Below, in pieces: positions 27,761-37,209 of a stretch of DNA of 64,000 nucleotides. Position 1 is the first letter of the stretch. Every line of letters begins with the position of its first letter. The position numbers were made by a program, and so were the translations under genes. The stretch covers positions 3,519,488-3,583,487 of the forward strand of contig NZ_CP054306.1 of the NCBI RefSeq assembly GCF_018282115.1, read 5' to 3'. The stretch is from Synechocystis sp. PCC 7338. GTDB taxonomy: Bacteria > Cyanobacteriota > Cyanobacteriia > Cyanobacteriales > Microcystaceae. The notes below the pieces were generated by a model. It did no database searches. It saw only the letters and a list, made by a program, of their open reading frames with translations, and had not been told where the DNA came from.

Positions 27761-29416
27761 ATGACTACTGCCGCTGAGAATCTAACGGCTAATCATCCCC
27801 GCCGCAAATGGACGGATTACTTTACTTTTTGCGTTGACCATAAGGTGATTGGCATTCAATACCTGGTTACATCCTTTCTTTTCTTTTTCATCGGTGGTTC
27901 CTTTGCGGAAGCCATGCGGACGGAATTAGCCACTCCCTCCCCGGACTTTGTCCAGCCGGAAATGTATAACCAACTGATGACCCTCCACGGCACGATTATG
28001 ATCTTTCTCTGGATTGTGCCGGCCGGGGCTGCCTTTGCCAACTATCTCATTCCCCTAATGGTGGGCACAGAGGATATGGCGTTTCCTCGCTTAAATGCCG
28101 TGGCTTTTTGGCTCACTCCGCCGGGGGGCATTCTGCTCATCTCCAGCTTTTTTGTCGGGGCACCCCAGGCCGGTTGGACTTCCTATCCCCCTTTAAGTTT
28201 GCTCAGTGGCAAATGGGGAGAGGAACTCTGGATTTTGAGTCTGCTTTTGGTAGGGACCTCCTCCATTTTGGGGGCAATTAATTTTGTCACCACCATCTTG
28301 AAAATGCGCATCAAGGACATGGATTTGCACAGTATGCCCCTGTTTTGCTGGGCAATGCTGGCCACTTCTTCCTTAATTTTGCTTTCCACTCCGGTGTTGG
28401 CATCGGCGTTGATTCTGCTTTCCTTTGACCTCATTGCCGGCACCAGTTTCTTTAACCCAGTGGGGGGGGGAGACCCGGTGGTTTACCAGCACTTATTCTG
28501 GTTTTACTCCCATCCGGCGGTGTACATCATGATTTTGCCCTTTTTTGGCGTCATTTCTGAGGTCATCCCTGTCCATGCCCGCAAACCCATCTTTGGCTAC
28601 CGGGCGATCGCCTATTCGAGTTTGGCCATCAGCTTTTTGGGCTTGATTGTCTGGGCCCACCACATGTTTACCAGTGGCACCCCCGGTTGGTTGCGGATGT
28701 TTTTCATGGCCACCACTATGTTGATTGCTGTTCCCACGGGGATCAAAATTTTCAGTTGGTGCGGCACCCTTTGGGGAGGAAAAATCCAACTCAATTCCGC
28801 CATGCTGTTTGCCTTTGGCTTCCTGTCCAGCTTCATGATTGGCGGCCTAACCGGAGTAATGGTGGCATCCGTTCCCTTCGATATCCACGTCCACGACACC
28901 TATTTTGTGGTGGGACATTTCCATTACGTCCTCTTTGGCGGCAGTGCCTTTGCCTTATTTTCCGGGGTTTATCACTGGTTTCCGAAAATGACTGGCCGCA
29001 TGGTCAATGAACCCCTGGGGCGTCTCCACTTTGTCCTCACTTTTATCGGCATGAATTTAACCTTTATGCCCATGCATGAGCTGGGTCTAATGGGAATGAA
29101 TCGCCGCATTGCCCTCTACGATGTTGAATTTCAGCCGCTAAACGTGTTGAGCACCATAGGGGCCTACGTTTTAGCCGCTTCCACCATTCCCTTTGTTATC
29201 AACGTCTTTTGGAGTCTGTTTAAAGGAGAAAAAGCGGCCCGTAATCCTTGGCGAGCCCTAACTCTAGAATGGCAAACTGCCTCCCCCCCCATTATCGAAA
29301 ACTTTGAAGAAGAACCGGTGCTCTGGTGTGGTCCCTACGATTTTGGTATTGACACGGAGTTAGTGGACGAGGAAGAAACAGTCCAAACCCTAATTGCCGA
29401 TGCGGCAGGCAGTTAG
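27761..29416 (+). CDS. ctaD: cytochrome c oxidase subunit I
   Basis: Subunit I (551 aa), the haem a / haem a3-CuB catalytic subunit, with about 12 transmembrane helices. Visible motifs include the low-spin haem histidine in NQLMTLHGTIMIF, FWFYSHPAVYIMILP with the CuB-ligand His and the cross-linked Tyr, HHMFTSG with the CuB His pair, and HDTYFVVGHFHYV with the haem a3 and haem a histidines. The C-terminus has an acidic tail typical of cyanobacterial CtaD. It sits 87 bp after ctaC. Confidence 0.97.
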   Translation: MTTAAENLTANHPRRKWTDYFTFCVDHKVIGIQYLVTSFLFFFIGGSFAEAMRTELATPSPDFVQPEMYNQLMTLHGTIMIFLWIVPAGAAFANYLIPLMVGTEDMAFPRLNAVAFWLTPPGGILLISSFFVGAPQAGWTSYPPLSLLSGKWGEELWILSLLLVGTSSILGAINFVTTILKMRIKDMDLHSMPLFCWAMLATSSLILLSTPVLASALILLSFDLIAGTSFFNPVGGGDPVVYQHLFWFYSHPAVYIMILPFFGVISEVIPVHARKPIFGYRAIAYSSLAISFLGLIVWAHHMFTSGTPGWLRMFFMATTMLIAVPTGIKIFSWCGTLWGGKIQLNSAMLFAFGFLSSFMIGGLTGVMVASVPFDIHVHDTYFVVGHFHYVLFGGSAFALFSGVYHWFPKMTGRMVNEPLGRLHFVLTFIGMNLTFMPMHELGLMGMNRRIALYDVEFQPLNVLSTIGAYVLAASTIPFVINVFWSLFKGEKAARNPWRALTLEWQTASPPIIENFEEEPVLWCGPYDFGIDTELVDEEETVQTLIADAAGS

Positions 29417-29534
29417 CTTCCTTCACCTCCTTTGCCTAGGGGGATATTTAGTTCAATAATTTCCCCCCATGGGCTCGTCAGCCAGAAGTTTTCTGCAAAA
29501 TCCTAGAAATTCAGCAACGATAATTGTCAGTCCT

Positions 29535-30149
29535 ATGCAAACCACCGCCCTTAGCTCCGATTTAAACAGCGCCTATACCTCAGGGGAAGCCCATACCCAC
29601 CATGGCCATCCCGATCTGCGGATGTTTGGAATGGTTCTTTTCCTCGTGGCAGAAAGTGCCATTTTTTTGGGCTTGTTCACCGCCTATTTGATTTACCGCA
29701 GTGTGATGCCTGCCTGGCCCCCGGAGGGTACGCCGGAGTTGGAATTACTTTTGTCTGGGATCAATAGTATTATTCTGATTTCCAGTAGTTTTGTTATGCA
29801 CAAAGGTCAAGCGGCCATTCGCAATAATGACAATGCAGGTTTACAAAAGTGGTTTGGCCTCACCGCCATTATGGGCATTATCTTTTTAGCCGGCCAGATG
29901 TATGAATATTTCCATCTGGAAATGGGACTAACTACCAATCTATTTGCCAGTTGCTTTTATGTACTCACCGGCTTCCACGGCCTCCACGTTACCTTTGGAT
30001 TGTTACTAATTCTTTCTGTGCTTTGGCGATCACGCCAATCGGGGCATTATTCCAGTAAGTCCCATTTTGGGGTGGAAGCGGCGGAATTGTACTGGCATTT
30101 CGTCGATGTAGTTTGGATTGTTTTGTTTATCTTGGTTTACTTGCTCTGA
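29535..30149 (+). CDS. ctaE: cytochrome c oxidase subunit III
   Basis: Subunit III (204 aa from ATG 29535; a longer start at ATG 29469 adds 22 residues with no family support) has five predicted hydrophobic helices, fewer than the seven of mitochondrial forms, as is usual in cyanobacteria. FHGLHVTFGLLLI and ELYWHFVDVVWIVLF are typical of COX3. It completes the ctaCDE cluster. Start choice is uncertain because neither ATG has a clear ribosome-binding site. Confidence 0.95.
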   Translation: MQTTALSSDLNSAYTSGEAHTHHGHPDLRMFGMVLFLVAESAIFLGLFTAYLIYRSVMPAWPPEGTPELELLLSGINSIILISSSFVMHKGQAAIRNNDNAGLQKWFGLTAIMGIIFLAGQMYEYFHLEMGLTTNLFASCFYVLTGFHGLHVTFGLLLILSVLWRSRQSGHYSSKSHFGVEAAELYWHFVDVVWIVLFILVYLL

Positions 30150-30286
30150 TGTAAAGACCGTAGGAGCTAAAGCAAAACGACTCTGGTGATAGGTTAATTT
30201 CGTGGCATGATGGAGAATCAGGCTGGCACTCCCCAGGTTCGCCATCACCTGAAGTCAAATAACCAAGGAAATTCTTGACCACTACC

Positions 30287-30616
30287 ATGAGTTTACTGGA
30301 AATCACCGACGCTGAATTTGAGCAGGAAACCCAAGGGCAAACTAAGCCAGTGTTGGTTTATTTTTGGGCTTCCTGGTGTGGGCCCTGTCGGTTGATGGCC
30401 CCCGCTATCCAGGCGATCGCCAAGGATTATGGCGATAAGCTCAAAGTGCTCAAGTTGGAAGTGGATCCCAACCCCACTGCCGTGGCCCAGTGCAAAGTAG
30501 AAGGGGTCCCTGCCCTGCGTTTGTTTAAAAAGAATGAACTAGTGATGGCCCATGAAGGGGCGATCACCAAACCCAAATTGCTCGAATTGTTGAAACAGGA
30601 ATTGGATTTTGTTTAG
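30287..30616 (+). CDS. trxB: thioredoxin
   Basis: A 109-aa thioredoxin with the active site WASWCGPCR (Cys pair about residues 28-31) and the cis-proline segment VEGVPALRLF. The ATG at 30287 is preferred over the upstream TTG at 30275. In PCC 6803 the thioredoxin beside the cta genes is recalled as the x-type TrxB (Slr1139). It reduces disulfides in the cytosol. It lies 137 bp after ctaE on the same strand; a shared transcript is not shown. Confidence 0.9.
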   Translation: MSLLEITDAEFEQETQGQTKPVLVYFWASWCGPCRLMAPAIQAIAKDYGDKLKVLKLEVDPNPTAVAQCKVEGVPALRLFKKNELVMAHEGAITKPKLLELLKQELDFV

Positions 30617-30686
30617 GACGGTGCTGATTGCCCAAAGCACCCCTAACTGACCAGAGCTATTTGTCAATAATTTTCCCTCTCCAACC

Positions 30687-31823
30687 ATGGCCGCTCCGAT
30701 TAAGCCTTTCTACTTCGACATCAGCGACGACGAAATTGAATTTTTTTTGGACGGGGCCAGGCAAATCCTCAAATCCGGCAGCCTAATTCTGGGCAACCAT
30801 ACCCGGGAATTTGAAACTGCCTTTGCAGAGTTTGTCGGTACAAAACACGCCATTTCAGTTAATAGCGGCACTTCGGGATTGGAAATTCTTCTGCGATTGA
30901 AACAGGCGAAAAATACCACTGTACTTGTGCCCACTAACACAAATTTTGCCACCGTTGCTTCTGTGTTGCGGGTGAACAGTGACGTGCAGTATTTGGACAT
31001 GGATCCCAAAACCTTTGCTCCCTCCCTGGCCATGGTCAAAGAAGCGGTGGAAGGCAACAGTTACCCCAAACCCTTGTCCGGTGTCTTTTGGGTGCATATC
31101 GGCGGCGTAATTTCCCCCGAATTCCCCGCAGTGATGGACTACTGCCATAGTCAGGGACTCCATGTTTGGGAAGATACGGCCCACGCCCACGGTAGTCAAC
31201 TCCAGGGCAAACAGGCGGGCAACTTAGCTGATGGGGCCTCTTTTTCTTTTTTTCCTACTAAAGTAATGACCACCTTTGAAGGCGGCATGGTCACCCTCAA
31301 CGACGACGAGGAAGATACCATTGCCCGTTCATTGCGGAATCAGGGAAAACGGGGCATGAATTTTGGCGGTCTGCATACGGATTTTGGCAATAGCACCCGC
31401 ATGACGGAAATCCATGCTCTGCTGGGACAAATTCATCTGGCTAAACTGGAGAGAATGTTGGCCACTAGGCAAAGGGCCTACGAACTAATCACAGCCCCCC
31501 TCAGGGAAGCGGGCGTTGAATTTGTTTCCACCGACCACATGGAGCGGGCTAGTCAGTACAAATTAATAGTATTGTTACCAGAAGGTAAAACCCCAGCCCA
31601 AATGAAAGACGCTCTGGCGGCAGAAGAGATTTATTTAGGGGGTACGGTGTACGAAATTCCCTGTCATTTGCAGCCGGTATTCAAAGATGTGTGTCCCGGC
31701 AAATCTTTTCCCAATGCGGAAACTTGGTGTCCCCGTCACATTTGTCCTCCTTTAACCTCCGGTACTACTGCAGAGGAAGCGGCCAGGGTGGGGGAAGCAT
31801 TGGTGCGCCATTTAAAGTCCTAA
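30687..31823 (+). CDS. DegT/DnrJ/EryC1/StrS-family aminotransferase
   Basis: A 378-aa PLP-dependent enzyme of the family that aminates nucleotide sugars or makes related amino groups. Visible signs are SVNSGTSGLEILL near residue 55, VWEDTAHAHGSQL with the Asp that holds the pyridine nitrogen, and SFFPTKVMTTFEGGM with the PLP lysine (about 193). The C-terminal GGTVYEIPCHLQP segment is family-typical. No sugar-synthesis genes are nearby, so the substrate cannot be told. It is 70 bp downstream of the thioredoxin gene. Confidence 0.85.
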   Translation: MAAPIKPFYFDISDDEIEFFLDGARQILKSGSLILGNHTREFETAFAEFVGTKHAISVNSGTSGLEILLRLKQAKNTTVLVPTNTNFATVASVLRVNSDVQYLDMDPKTFAPSLAMVKEAVEGNSYPKPLSGVFWVHIGGVISPEFPAVMDYCHSQGLHVWEDTAHAHGSQLQGKQAGNLADGASFSFFPTKVMTTFEGGMVTLNDDEEDTIARSLRNQGKRGMNFGGLHTDFGNSTRMTEIHALLGQIHLAKLERMLATRQRAYELITAPLREAGVEFVSTDHMERASQYKLIVLLPEGKTPAQMKDALAAEEIYLGGTVYEIPCHLQPVFKDVCPGKSFPNAETWCPRHICPPLTSGTTAEEAARVGEALVRHLKS

Positions 31824-31854
31824 ATTTCTTGCTCAGGAACATTGTGGCCTAATT

Positions 31855-32655
31855 TTAGCTGGCGATCGCCTCTGCCTCTTCCGTGTGATTGCCCCTTAAT
31901 AAACTGGAAATTTCATCGCTATATTTAAAAAACTCTGGTTCCCGCTTGATTTTATAAGTGCGATTTTTGGGAGTTTCTTCATCCCCCGGCAGGTTGATGG
32001 TCAGTTCCCGTTGAATGGTGCCCGGACGGGAGCTCAACACATAGACCCGTTGGGCCAGAAATACAGCCTCTTCAACGTCGTGGGTAATCATCAGAATGCT
32101 ACATTGCAGTCTTTGCCAAATGTCGATTAGATATTCATGCATCCTTTCCTTGGTTTGAATATCCAACGCCCCAAAGGGTTCGTCCATTAACAAGACCTTC
32201 GGATGGCAGGCTAAAGACCGGGCGATCGCCACCCGTTGCTTCATGCCCCCTGACAATTCCCTGGGATAGGCCTGGGCAAAATTAACCAAACCCACCACAT
32301 CTAAATAATAGCTAGCAGTGTCAAACCTTTCCTTTTGGGAACAGCCTTGGAGTTTCAGTCCAAACTCAACATTTTCCTGCACTGTCATCCAAGGAAAAAG
32401 ACTGTAGTGTTGAAAAACCATGCCCCGGTCAGCCCCTGGCCCCGTTACTTTTTGTCCATCCACATTGATGGTGCCGGAAGTGGGAGTATCTAAACCAGCA
32501 ATTAACCTCAAAAGAGTCGACTTGCCGGAACCAGAAGCCCCCACTGCACAAACAAATTCCCCGGTTTCAATGTGCATATTGATATTTTTTAGGGCCACCA
32601 CTGAACCCCGTTTGCCGACAAAAATCCGATTCAAGTCAGTTATTTCTAGATGCAT
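31855..32655 (-). CDS. guanidine ABC importer ATP-binding protein
   Basis: A 266-aa nitrate/sulfonate/taurine-type importer ATPase. Walker A is GASGSGKST (about residues 39-47), the signature is LSGGMKQRVAIARSLA and Walker B is VLLMDEPFGALD. It is the last gene of a six-gene minus-strand operon led by a guanidine hydrolase and a guanidine riboswitch. Transport of guanidine is inferred from this context and from reports that such an importer is part of the cyanobacterial guanidine system; the protein itself is generic. Confidence 0.88.
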   Translation of the reverse strand: MHLEITDLNRIFVGKRGSVVALKNINMHIETGEFVCAVGASGSGKSTLLRLIAGLDTPTSGTINVDGQKVTGPGADRGMVFQHYSLFPWMTVQENVEFGLKLQGCSQKERFDTASYYLDVVGLVNFAQAYPRELSGGMKQRVAIARSLACHPKVLLMDEPFGALDIQTKERMHEYLIDIWQRLQCSILMITHDVEEAVFLAQRVYVLSSRPGTIQRELTINLPGDEETPKNRTYKIKREPEFFKYSDEISSLLRGNHTEEAEAIAS

Positions 32656-32712
32656 AATTTTTACCAGTTACAATTAATTTGATGATTGGGCAATGATCAT
32701 AAAAATGCTAAA

Positions 32713-33555
32713 TCACTGTTCCAAAGACCATTTACAGGTGAGTCTGAGGATGAGGCGAAATGATAAATCCAAAGCAAAGCCAATTAAGCCCAGAACTATT
32801 AAGCAGGCAAAAATTTCATCAGTTTTCAAAAATTTCTGAGCTAGCAAAATACGTTTCCCTAAACCGTTATCCGCCGCCACCAATTCCGCCACCACCACCA
32901 AGTTCCAAGCCGCCGCCATATTGATCCGGAATGCGTCAAGAATATTAGGGATAATGTAGGGGGTAATAACCTTAAATAAAACTTGTTTCCGTAATCCCCC
33001 CAGGGTATAGGTAACTTCAATTAACTCCTTGGGGATAAACTTGACCGCATCCATAATCATCAGGGTATTAAAAAATATTGTCCCAATGAAAATCAAGGCA
33101 ATTTTTGAAGCTTCATCAATGCCGAGATAAATAATTAACAGCGGAATAAAAGCTGGGGCTGGCATATAACGCACCACGCCAATAATTGGCTCCGTTAAAC
33201 TGCGTATGCTAGGAAATGTGCCCATTAAAATTCCTAAGGGAATAGCCACCAATCCCCCTAAAAAAAATCCCCCTACCACTCGACCAAAGCTAGTCAGGGA
33301 ATCTTGGATTAAAAATCCATCATTAAACAATTCTATTAAGGCTTGAACTACTGACTGGGGGGAAGGGAGAAAAACATCACTCACAGTAGGTAAAGATGAA
33401 AGCAAGGCCCACAATACCAAGGGAATGATGATCGATAAGGACATTAAGGACCATTTGAGCGATTCCGGTATTTCTCCACCAATGCGCCAAAAAACGGTGG
33501 GTTGTAGAGATTTTTTAGGGGAATAATTTGGTAACTTATCTTGGGCAATAGTCAT
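32713..33555 (-). CDS. guanidine ABC importer permease
   Basis: A 280-aa SsuC/TauC-type permease with about six hydrophobic helices and the cytoplasmic loop GGLRKQVLFKVITPYIIPNI that contacts the ATPase. It lies between the binding-protein gene and the ATPase gene in the same operon. As with the ATPase, the substrate is inferred from the riboswitch and the guanidine hydrolase upstream. Confidence 0.87.
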   Translation of the reverse strand: MTIAQDKLPNYSPKKSLQPTVFWRIGGEIPESLKWSLMSLSIIIPLVLWALLSSLPTVSDVFLPSPQSVVQALIELFNDGFLIQDSLTSFGRVVGGFFLGGLVAIPLGILMGTFPSIRSLTEPIIGVVRYMPAPAFIPLLIIYLGIDEASKIALIFIGTIFFNTLMIMDAVKFIPKELIEVTYTLGGLRKQVLFKVITPYIIPNILDAFRINMAAAWNLVVVAELVAADNGLGKRILLAQKFLKTDEIFACLIVLGLIGFALDLSFRLILRLTCKWSLEQ

Positions 33556-33650
33556 AATATTAGGGAAGTTGATTGGTTAACAGAGTGAACAAATTGTCAC
33601 AAAAAAAATCAAAATCCCTCCGATTACTCATTAAAGAAGGCAACTTAAGC

Positions 33651-34679
33651 CTAAGCTTGGCCAGCTAATGTTTTAAAAAACTGGGAGTCAAGGATTTTAT
33701 TTAAGTCAGGAGACTGTTTAATAAAGCCGACTTTAATCATGAAATCTGCCATTTTTTGGGCGGCAAAAGGCATGTGGACCATGCTATCTCCGGGACTAAA
33801 AGCTTCTAAGTTTTCCTCCAGAGTCAAAAAGCGGGTGCCATCTTTAAATAGTTGCAGTTCCTCTTGGCTTACCCCTGCCCGTTTGGCCATAATTTCATCG
33901 GATTTTTCAGGATTTTCTTCCATGAACTTACGAATATCAAACCAAGTGTTGACTAAAGCTTGAACCTGCTCTGGCTTTTCTTGAATTAATTTTTCCGTCA
34001 CTACTAAAAGGTCGGGAATGGCTCCGGGAAATTCAGCGGAAGTAACTAATTCTTTGGAACCTTCTCGTTTGAGAGCCGTTAACCAAAAGGGAGGAAATGC
34101 CCCCACTGCGTCCACCTGTCCCGCCGCAAAGGCCGCCGCCGCCGCCCCAGTTTCTAGGGGTTTGATCACGACGTCGTCCCTGGTCATGCCTTCCCGTTCC
34201 AGGGCTAAACTAAGCAAAAAATCATCCACTACCCCTTCTTCGATCGCCACGGTTTTGCCTTTGAGATCCTGAACAGTATTAATATCGGCGGTGACAATAA
34301 TCTTGTCGTTGCCAGCGGAGTTGTCGTTAACCAGTACGGCTACTTCTCCGTTGACCGCTTCCCCGGCAAAGGAAATGGTGTCGTTCAAGGTTTGACTATT
34401 GCCGTCCAATTGTCCCGCCGCCAGGGCCTGCATGGATTCCAGATAACCATCAAACCATTTCATTTCTACGTTGACCCCATTTTTGGCAAATAGGCCTTCT
34501 TCTTCGGCGATCGCCCAGGGCCACCAACCAGCCCAGTTGCTGTAACCAATAACGATGGGAGGCCCTTCGGGGGTGGGGGTAGGGGATTGGGATTGCTCTG
34601 GAGTTTGGGCACAACTAACGGTCAAAAGTATCGTACTACAAAAAATTAAGATTAAAGAAATTAAACTACGTCTCGGCAT
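33651..34679 (-). CDS. guanidine ABC importer substrate-binding lipoprotein
   Basis: A 342-aa NMT1/SsuA-like periplasmic binding protein. The ATG at 34679 is chosen because GGAGGAA lies about 8 bases upstream; the GTG five codons earlier overlaps that site. The N-terminus MPRRSLISLILIFC leads to a lipobox-like LTVSC, so it is probably a lipoprotein. The mature part begins with a proline-rich linker, then IGYSNWAGWWPWAIAEEEG, a family-like ligand pocket rich in tryptophan that would suit a cationic planar ligand. The ligand is inferred to be guanidine from the operon. Confidence 0.85.
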   Translation of the reverse strand: MPRRSLISLILIFCSTILLTVSCAQTPEQSQSPTPTPEGPPIVIGYSNWAGWWPWAIAEEEGLFAKNGVNVEMKWFDGYLESMQALAAGQLDGNSQTLNDTISFAGEAVNGEVAVLVNDNSAGNDKIIVTADINTVQDLKGKTVAIEEGVVDDFLLSLALEREGMTRDDVVIKPLETGAAAAAFAAGQVDAVGAFPPFWLTALKREGSKELVTSAEFPGAIPDLLVVTEKLIQEKPEQVQALVNTWFDIRKFMEENPEKSDEIMAKRAGVSQEELQLFKDGTRFLTLEENLEAFSPGDSMVHMPFAAQKMADFMIKVGFIKQSPDLNKILDSQFFKTLAGQA

Positions 34680-34765
34680 CAGAAGTTCCTCCACTAATAA
34701 CTGTTACTATATAAAGCTAAAAAGCAAAATTTTACTGTGTTGATTTTGACCTTTTAAATTAGGAT

Positions 34766-35455
34766 TTAAACATTAGCGATGGCAGGGACTTTGATTTGCT
34801 GTTTAACCCAACTAAACCAAGTAGCTAAACCTTCTCCGGTTTTAGCGGACACAGGAATGATGGTTACATGGGGATTCATAGAACGGACATTGGCGGCTAA
34901 TTTTTCTAAATCAATGTCTAAATGGGGCATTAGATCAATTTTGGTAATTAACAAACAATCTGCTTCCTGAAACATGATGGGATATTTCAGGGGTTTATCC
35001 TCTCCCTCCGTGATGCTCAACAGAGCAACTTTGGCATGTTCCCCCACTTCAAATTCCGCTGGGCATACCAAATTTCCGACATTTTCGACCAGCACTAAAT
35101 CAAATTCTTGGGGATTATAATCCTCTTTAAAACGATGGATCCCCCCCGCCACCATTTTGGAGTCTAAATGACAGGAACGGCCGGTGTTAATGGCAATTAC
35201 AGGACTACCATATTGCCGCAGACGATCGGCATCTAATTCGGTGGTCATATCCCCTTCAATTACGGCCATTTTTAACTCACCTTGGAGGGCCGCCAGGGTT
35301 TTTTCTAACAGGACGGTTTTGCCTGCTCCTGGGCTACTCATTAGGTTTAGACAAGTAATTCCCCAGTCATCGAAGTGTGCTCTATTATGGTCTGCCCCAG
35401 CCTGGTTGGCATGGAGCAAATTCAGACCGATCGCCGTGTCAATGGATTGGTGCAT
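34766..35455 (-). CDS. HypB-like nickel-insertion GTPase (GhaB)
   Basis: A 229-aa P-loop GTPase of the HypB family. The P-loop MSSPGAGKT is near residue 40, [12 protein letters not shown] carries the metal-site cysteine shared by HypB proteins, and KIDLMPHLD is the guanine-specificity motif. It lacks a long N-terminal His-rich or CxxCGC metal tail. No hydrogenase genes are in the window; the neighbour is the guanidine hydrolase, for which HypA/HypB-like helpers (GhaA/GhaB) that supply Ni2+ are known in Synechocystis. Role: GTP-dependent nickel delivery to the hydrolase. Confidence 0.88.
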   Translation of the reverse strand: MHQSIDTAIGLNLLHANQAGADHNRAHFDDWGITCLNLMSSPGAGKTVLLEKTLAALQGELKMAVIEGDMTTELDADRLRQYGSPVIAINTGRSCHLDSKMVAGGIHRFKEDYNPQEFDLVLVENVGNLVCPAEFEVGEHAKVALLSITEGEDKPLKYPIMFQEADCLLITKIDLMPHLDIDLEKLAANVRSMNPHVTIIPVSAKTGEGLATWFSWVKQQIKVPAIANV

Positions 35456-35516
35456 AGTTTTTTGGCGGTAAAAGTGGACAAGTTAATAAAAAAATTTGGT
35501 CTCGGTGGGTTAGGAT

Positions 35517-35879
35517 TTAAACCGGAGTGCATTGATGATGTTCAATGCGGTCAATTTTTAGCTCTCGCCCAGAGCGAATATCCTCCATAGGCGATCGACA
35601 GGTTGGGCAAGAATATTGCGAACCAATTTCGGGGCGATATTCCGCTTGACAGGGGTGGCAATAGGCAACTAAAGGCACATCTTTGATCACTAATTCCACT
35701 CCCTCCAAAAAGGTTTGCTTGGTCTGCACTTCAAAAGCAAATTGCAAACTCATTGGTTCCACGCAGGTGAACTGACCCACAAGAAGGTGGATCTTGGTAA
35801 TTTTGGGTTTTACAGTTTGTTGATCAAACCAATCCTGAACGGTCATAATCAGGGCTTTGGTCATGTCTGTTTCATGCAT
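35517..35879 (-). CDS. HypA-like nickel chaperone (GhaA)
   Basis: A 120-aa HypA-family protein. The ATG at 35879 gives MHETDMTKAL, where His2 and Glu3 are the nickel-binding residues of HypA; the frame open to 35933 upstream is not used. A zinc ribbon is visible as CHPC, 13 residues, then CPTC. It lies 75 bp after the hydrolase gene and 61 bp before the HypB-like gene. Together with HypB it probably loads nickel into the guanidine hydrolase and not into a hydrogenase. Confidence 0.9.
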   Translation of the reverse strand: MHETDMTKALIMTVQDWFDQQTVKPKITKIHLLVGQFTCVEPMSLQFAFEVQTKQTFLEGVELVIKDVPLVAYCHPCQAEYRPEIGSQYSCPTCRSPMEDIRSGRELKIDRIEHHQCTPV

Positions 35880-35954
35880 TTTTGCCTCTCCCAAAGGCGA
35901 TCGCCGATTATTTTGGAGCCATAAATTTGGCAATGACTAGTCAAGTTAAACTTA

Positions 35955-37127
35955 TTATTGCCAAGGCTGATCAACTTCCATGTTGGCTTCCGCATGGATA
36001 TAGGCAGGTTTTTCTTTACGGGGTAATTGTTCCGAAACCACCAGATGGGCCATGGTGTCACAAATTACCCTGGTGGCCATCAAGGAAGTCATATCGCTAA
36101 TGTCGTAGGGAGGAGAAACTTCCACCACTTCCATGCCACAAACATTAGTTTCCCGAATAATTCGCTTTAGCAAATAGAGGGCTTCCCGGGGCAATAAACC
36201 GCCGGGTTCTGGCCAGCCGGTACCGGGGACAAAGCCCGCATCAATGCAGTCAATATCAAAACTAATCCAGACACAATCAGTGCCATCGGTGGCCCGGGCA
36301 ATGGCGAAGTCCGCCGCCGCATCTAAGCCCATTTCGGTAATATCGGTGACGGTCAAGATATTGGTGGCCCTTTCCCGACAAACTTTCACTCCCTGCCGGG
36401 GTACTTGCCAGCCGCCAATGCCCAATTGGACTAAATTCTTGGCTGGGGCGTTGGCCATGTTGGTGGCATGGAACCAGGGACAGGTATGCATCCGTTCGTC
36501 TAAATCCGTTTCCTGGGTATCCACATGGCGATCGAAATGGATGATGCCAACTTTTTTATCCCCCAGGTGGCGGCAGATGCCCCGCACGGTGGGAAAACCA
36601 ATGGAATGGTCACCGCCCAGAATAATCGGAAAGGCCCCAGAGCTGAAAATGTGGGCAATACCTTTGGAAATTTGGTCAAAGGATTTTTCGTTGTTGGCGG
36701 GAATGGTGAAAATGTCCCCCACGTCACAGAGGCTAATTTGCTCCCGTAAATCCACCCCCATTTCAAAGTTGTAAGGGGTATAAAGGGCCGAAATACGACG
36801 AATGCCCTGGGGACCAAAGCGGGTACCCGGTCGATAGGTGGTCCCGGAATCATGGGGCACTCCGACGATCGCCACGTCGTAATTGCCGACGTTACGGACA
36901 TCCTCCACATAGGGAGCTTTCATGAAGGTGTTAATGCCCGCATAGTGGGGCAGTTCCCCCCGGGAAAAGGTGGGAATGGAGCGGTCTTTAATGCTGGCGG
37001 CGGCTTCTAAACCATAGGTCAGCCCTTGATCAACTTCCTGTTGCCAACCGGTTAGGGGTAACCGAGTTTCCTTCAATAGGGCTTCTTCGGCCTCAGAAGG
37101 GGGACGGAATGGGGTGGCATCGCTCAT
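35955..37127 (-). CDS. gdmH: nickel-dependent guanidine hydrolase (ureohydrolase family)
   Basis: A 390-aa arginase/agmatinase-fold enzyme. Metal-site motifs are GGDHSIGFP (about residue 172), IHFDRHVDTQ (about 198; the usual DAHxD becomes DRHVD) and SFDIDCIDAGFVPG (about 290). It is longer at the N-terminus than agmatinases (residues 1-75). PCC 6803 Sll1077, the same gene as recalled, was formerly called agmatinase but hydrolyses guanidine to urea and ammonium with Ni2+. The riboswitch upstream and the HypA/HypB-like genes and importer downstream all agree with this. Agmatinase activity is therefore the less likely reading. Confidence 0.9.
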   Translation of the reverse strand: MSDATPFRPPSEAEEALLKETRLPLTGWQQEVDQGLTYGLEAAASIKDRSIPTFSRGELPHYAGINTFMKAPYVEDVRNVGNYDVAIVGVPHDSGTTYRPGTRFGPQGIRRISALYTPYNFEMGVDLREQISLCDVGDIFTIPANNEKSFDQISKGIAHIFSSGAFPIILGGDHSIGFPTVRGICRHLGDKKVGIIHFDRHVDTQETDLDERMHTCPWFHATNMANAPAKNLVQLGIGGWQVPRQGVKVCRERATNILTVTDITEMGLDAAADFAIARATDGTDCVWISFDIDCIDAGFVPGTGWPEPGGLLPREALYLLKRIIRETNVCGMEVVEVSPPYDISDMTSLMATRVICDTMAHLVVSEQLPRKEKPAYIHAEANMEVDQPWQ

Positions 37128-37146
37128 AAGTAGTTACTCAGCTATA

Positions 37147-37209
37147 AAACAAAATTTGCCCAGGAGTTATTAATGACACCCAAGCACTGGTCATTAAAGT
37201 CTCCCGGGC
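37147..37209 (-). terminator. riboswitch expression platform: terminator alternative to aptamer
   Basis: On the minus strand the aptamer 3' arm GCCCGGGAG (37209-37201) can pair fully, with one G-U, to CTCCTGGGC (37166-37158), enclosing an inner hairpin TTAATGAC / GTCATTAA (37197-37170). A U-rich tract (AAATTTTGTTTT) follows at once. This has the form of an intrinsic terminator that would form when guanidine is absent. Confidence 0.7.

Noticed and set aside
34766-35879. Hydrogenase maturation genes hypA/hypB
   Set aside because: No hydrogenase or other hyp genes are near; the guanidine hydrolase and riboswitch explain them better.
35955-37127. Agmatinase (SpeB)
   Set aside because: The guanidine riboswitch, importer and nickel helpers point to guanidine hydrolase; no polyamine genes are adjacent.
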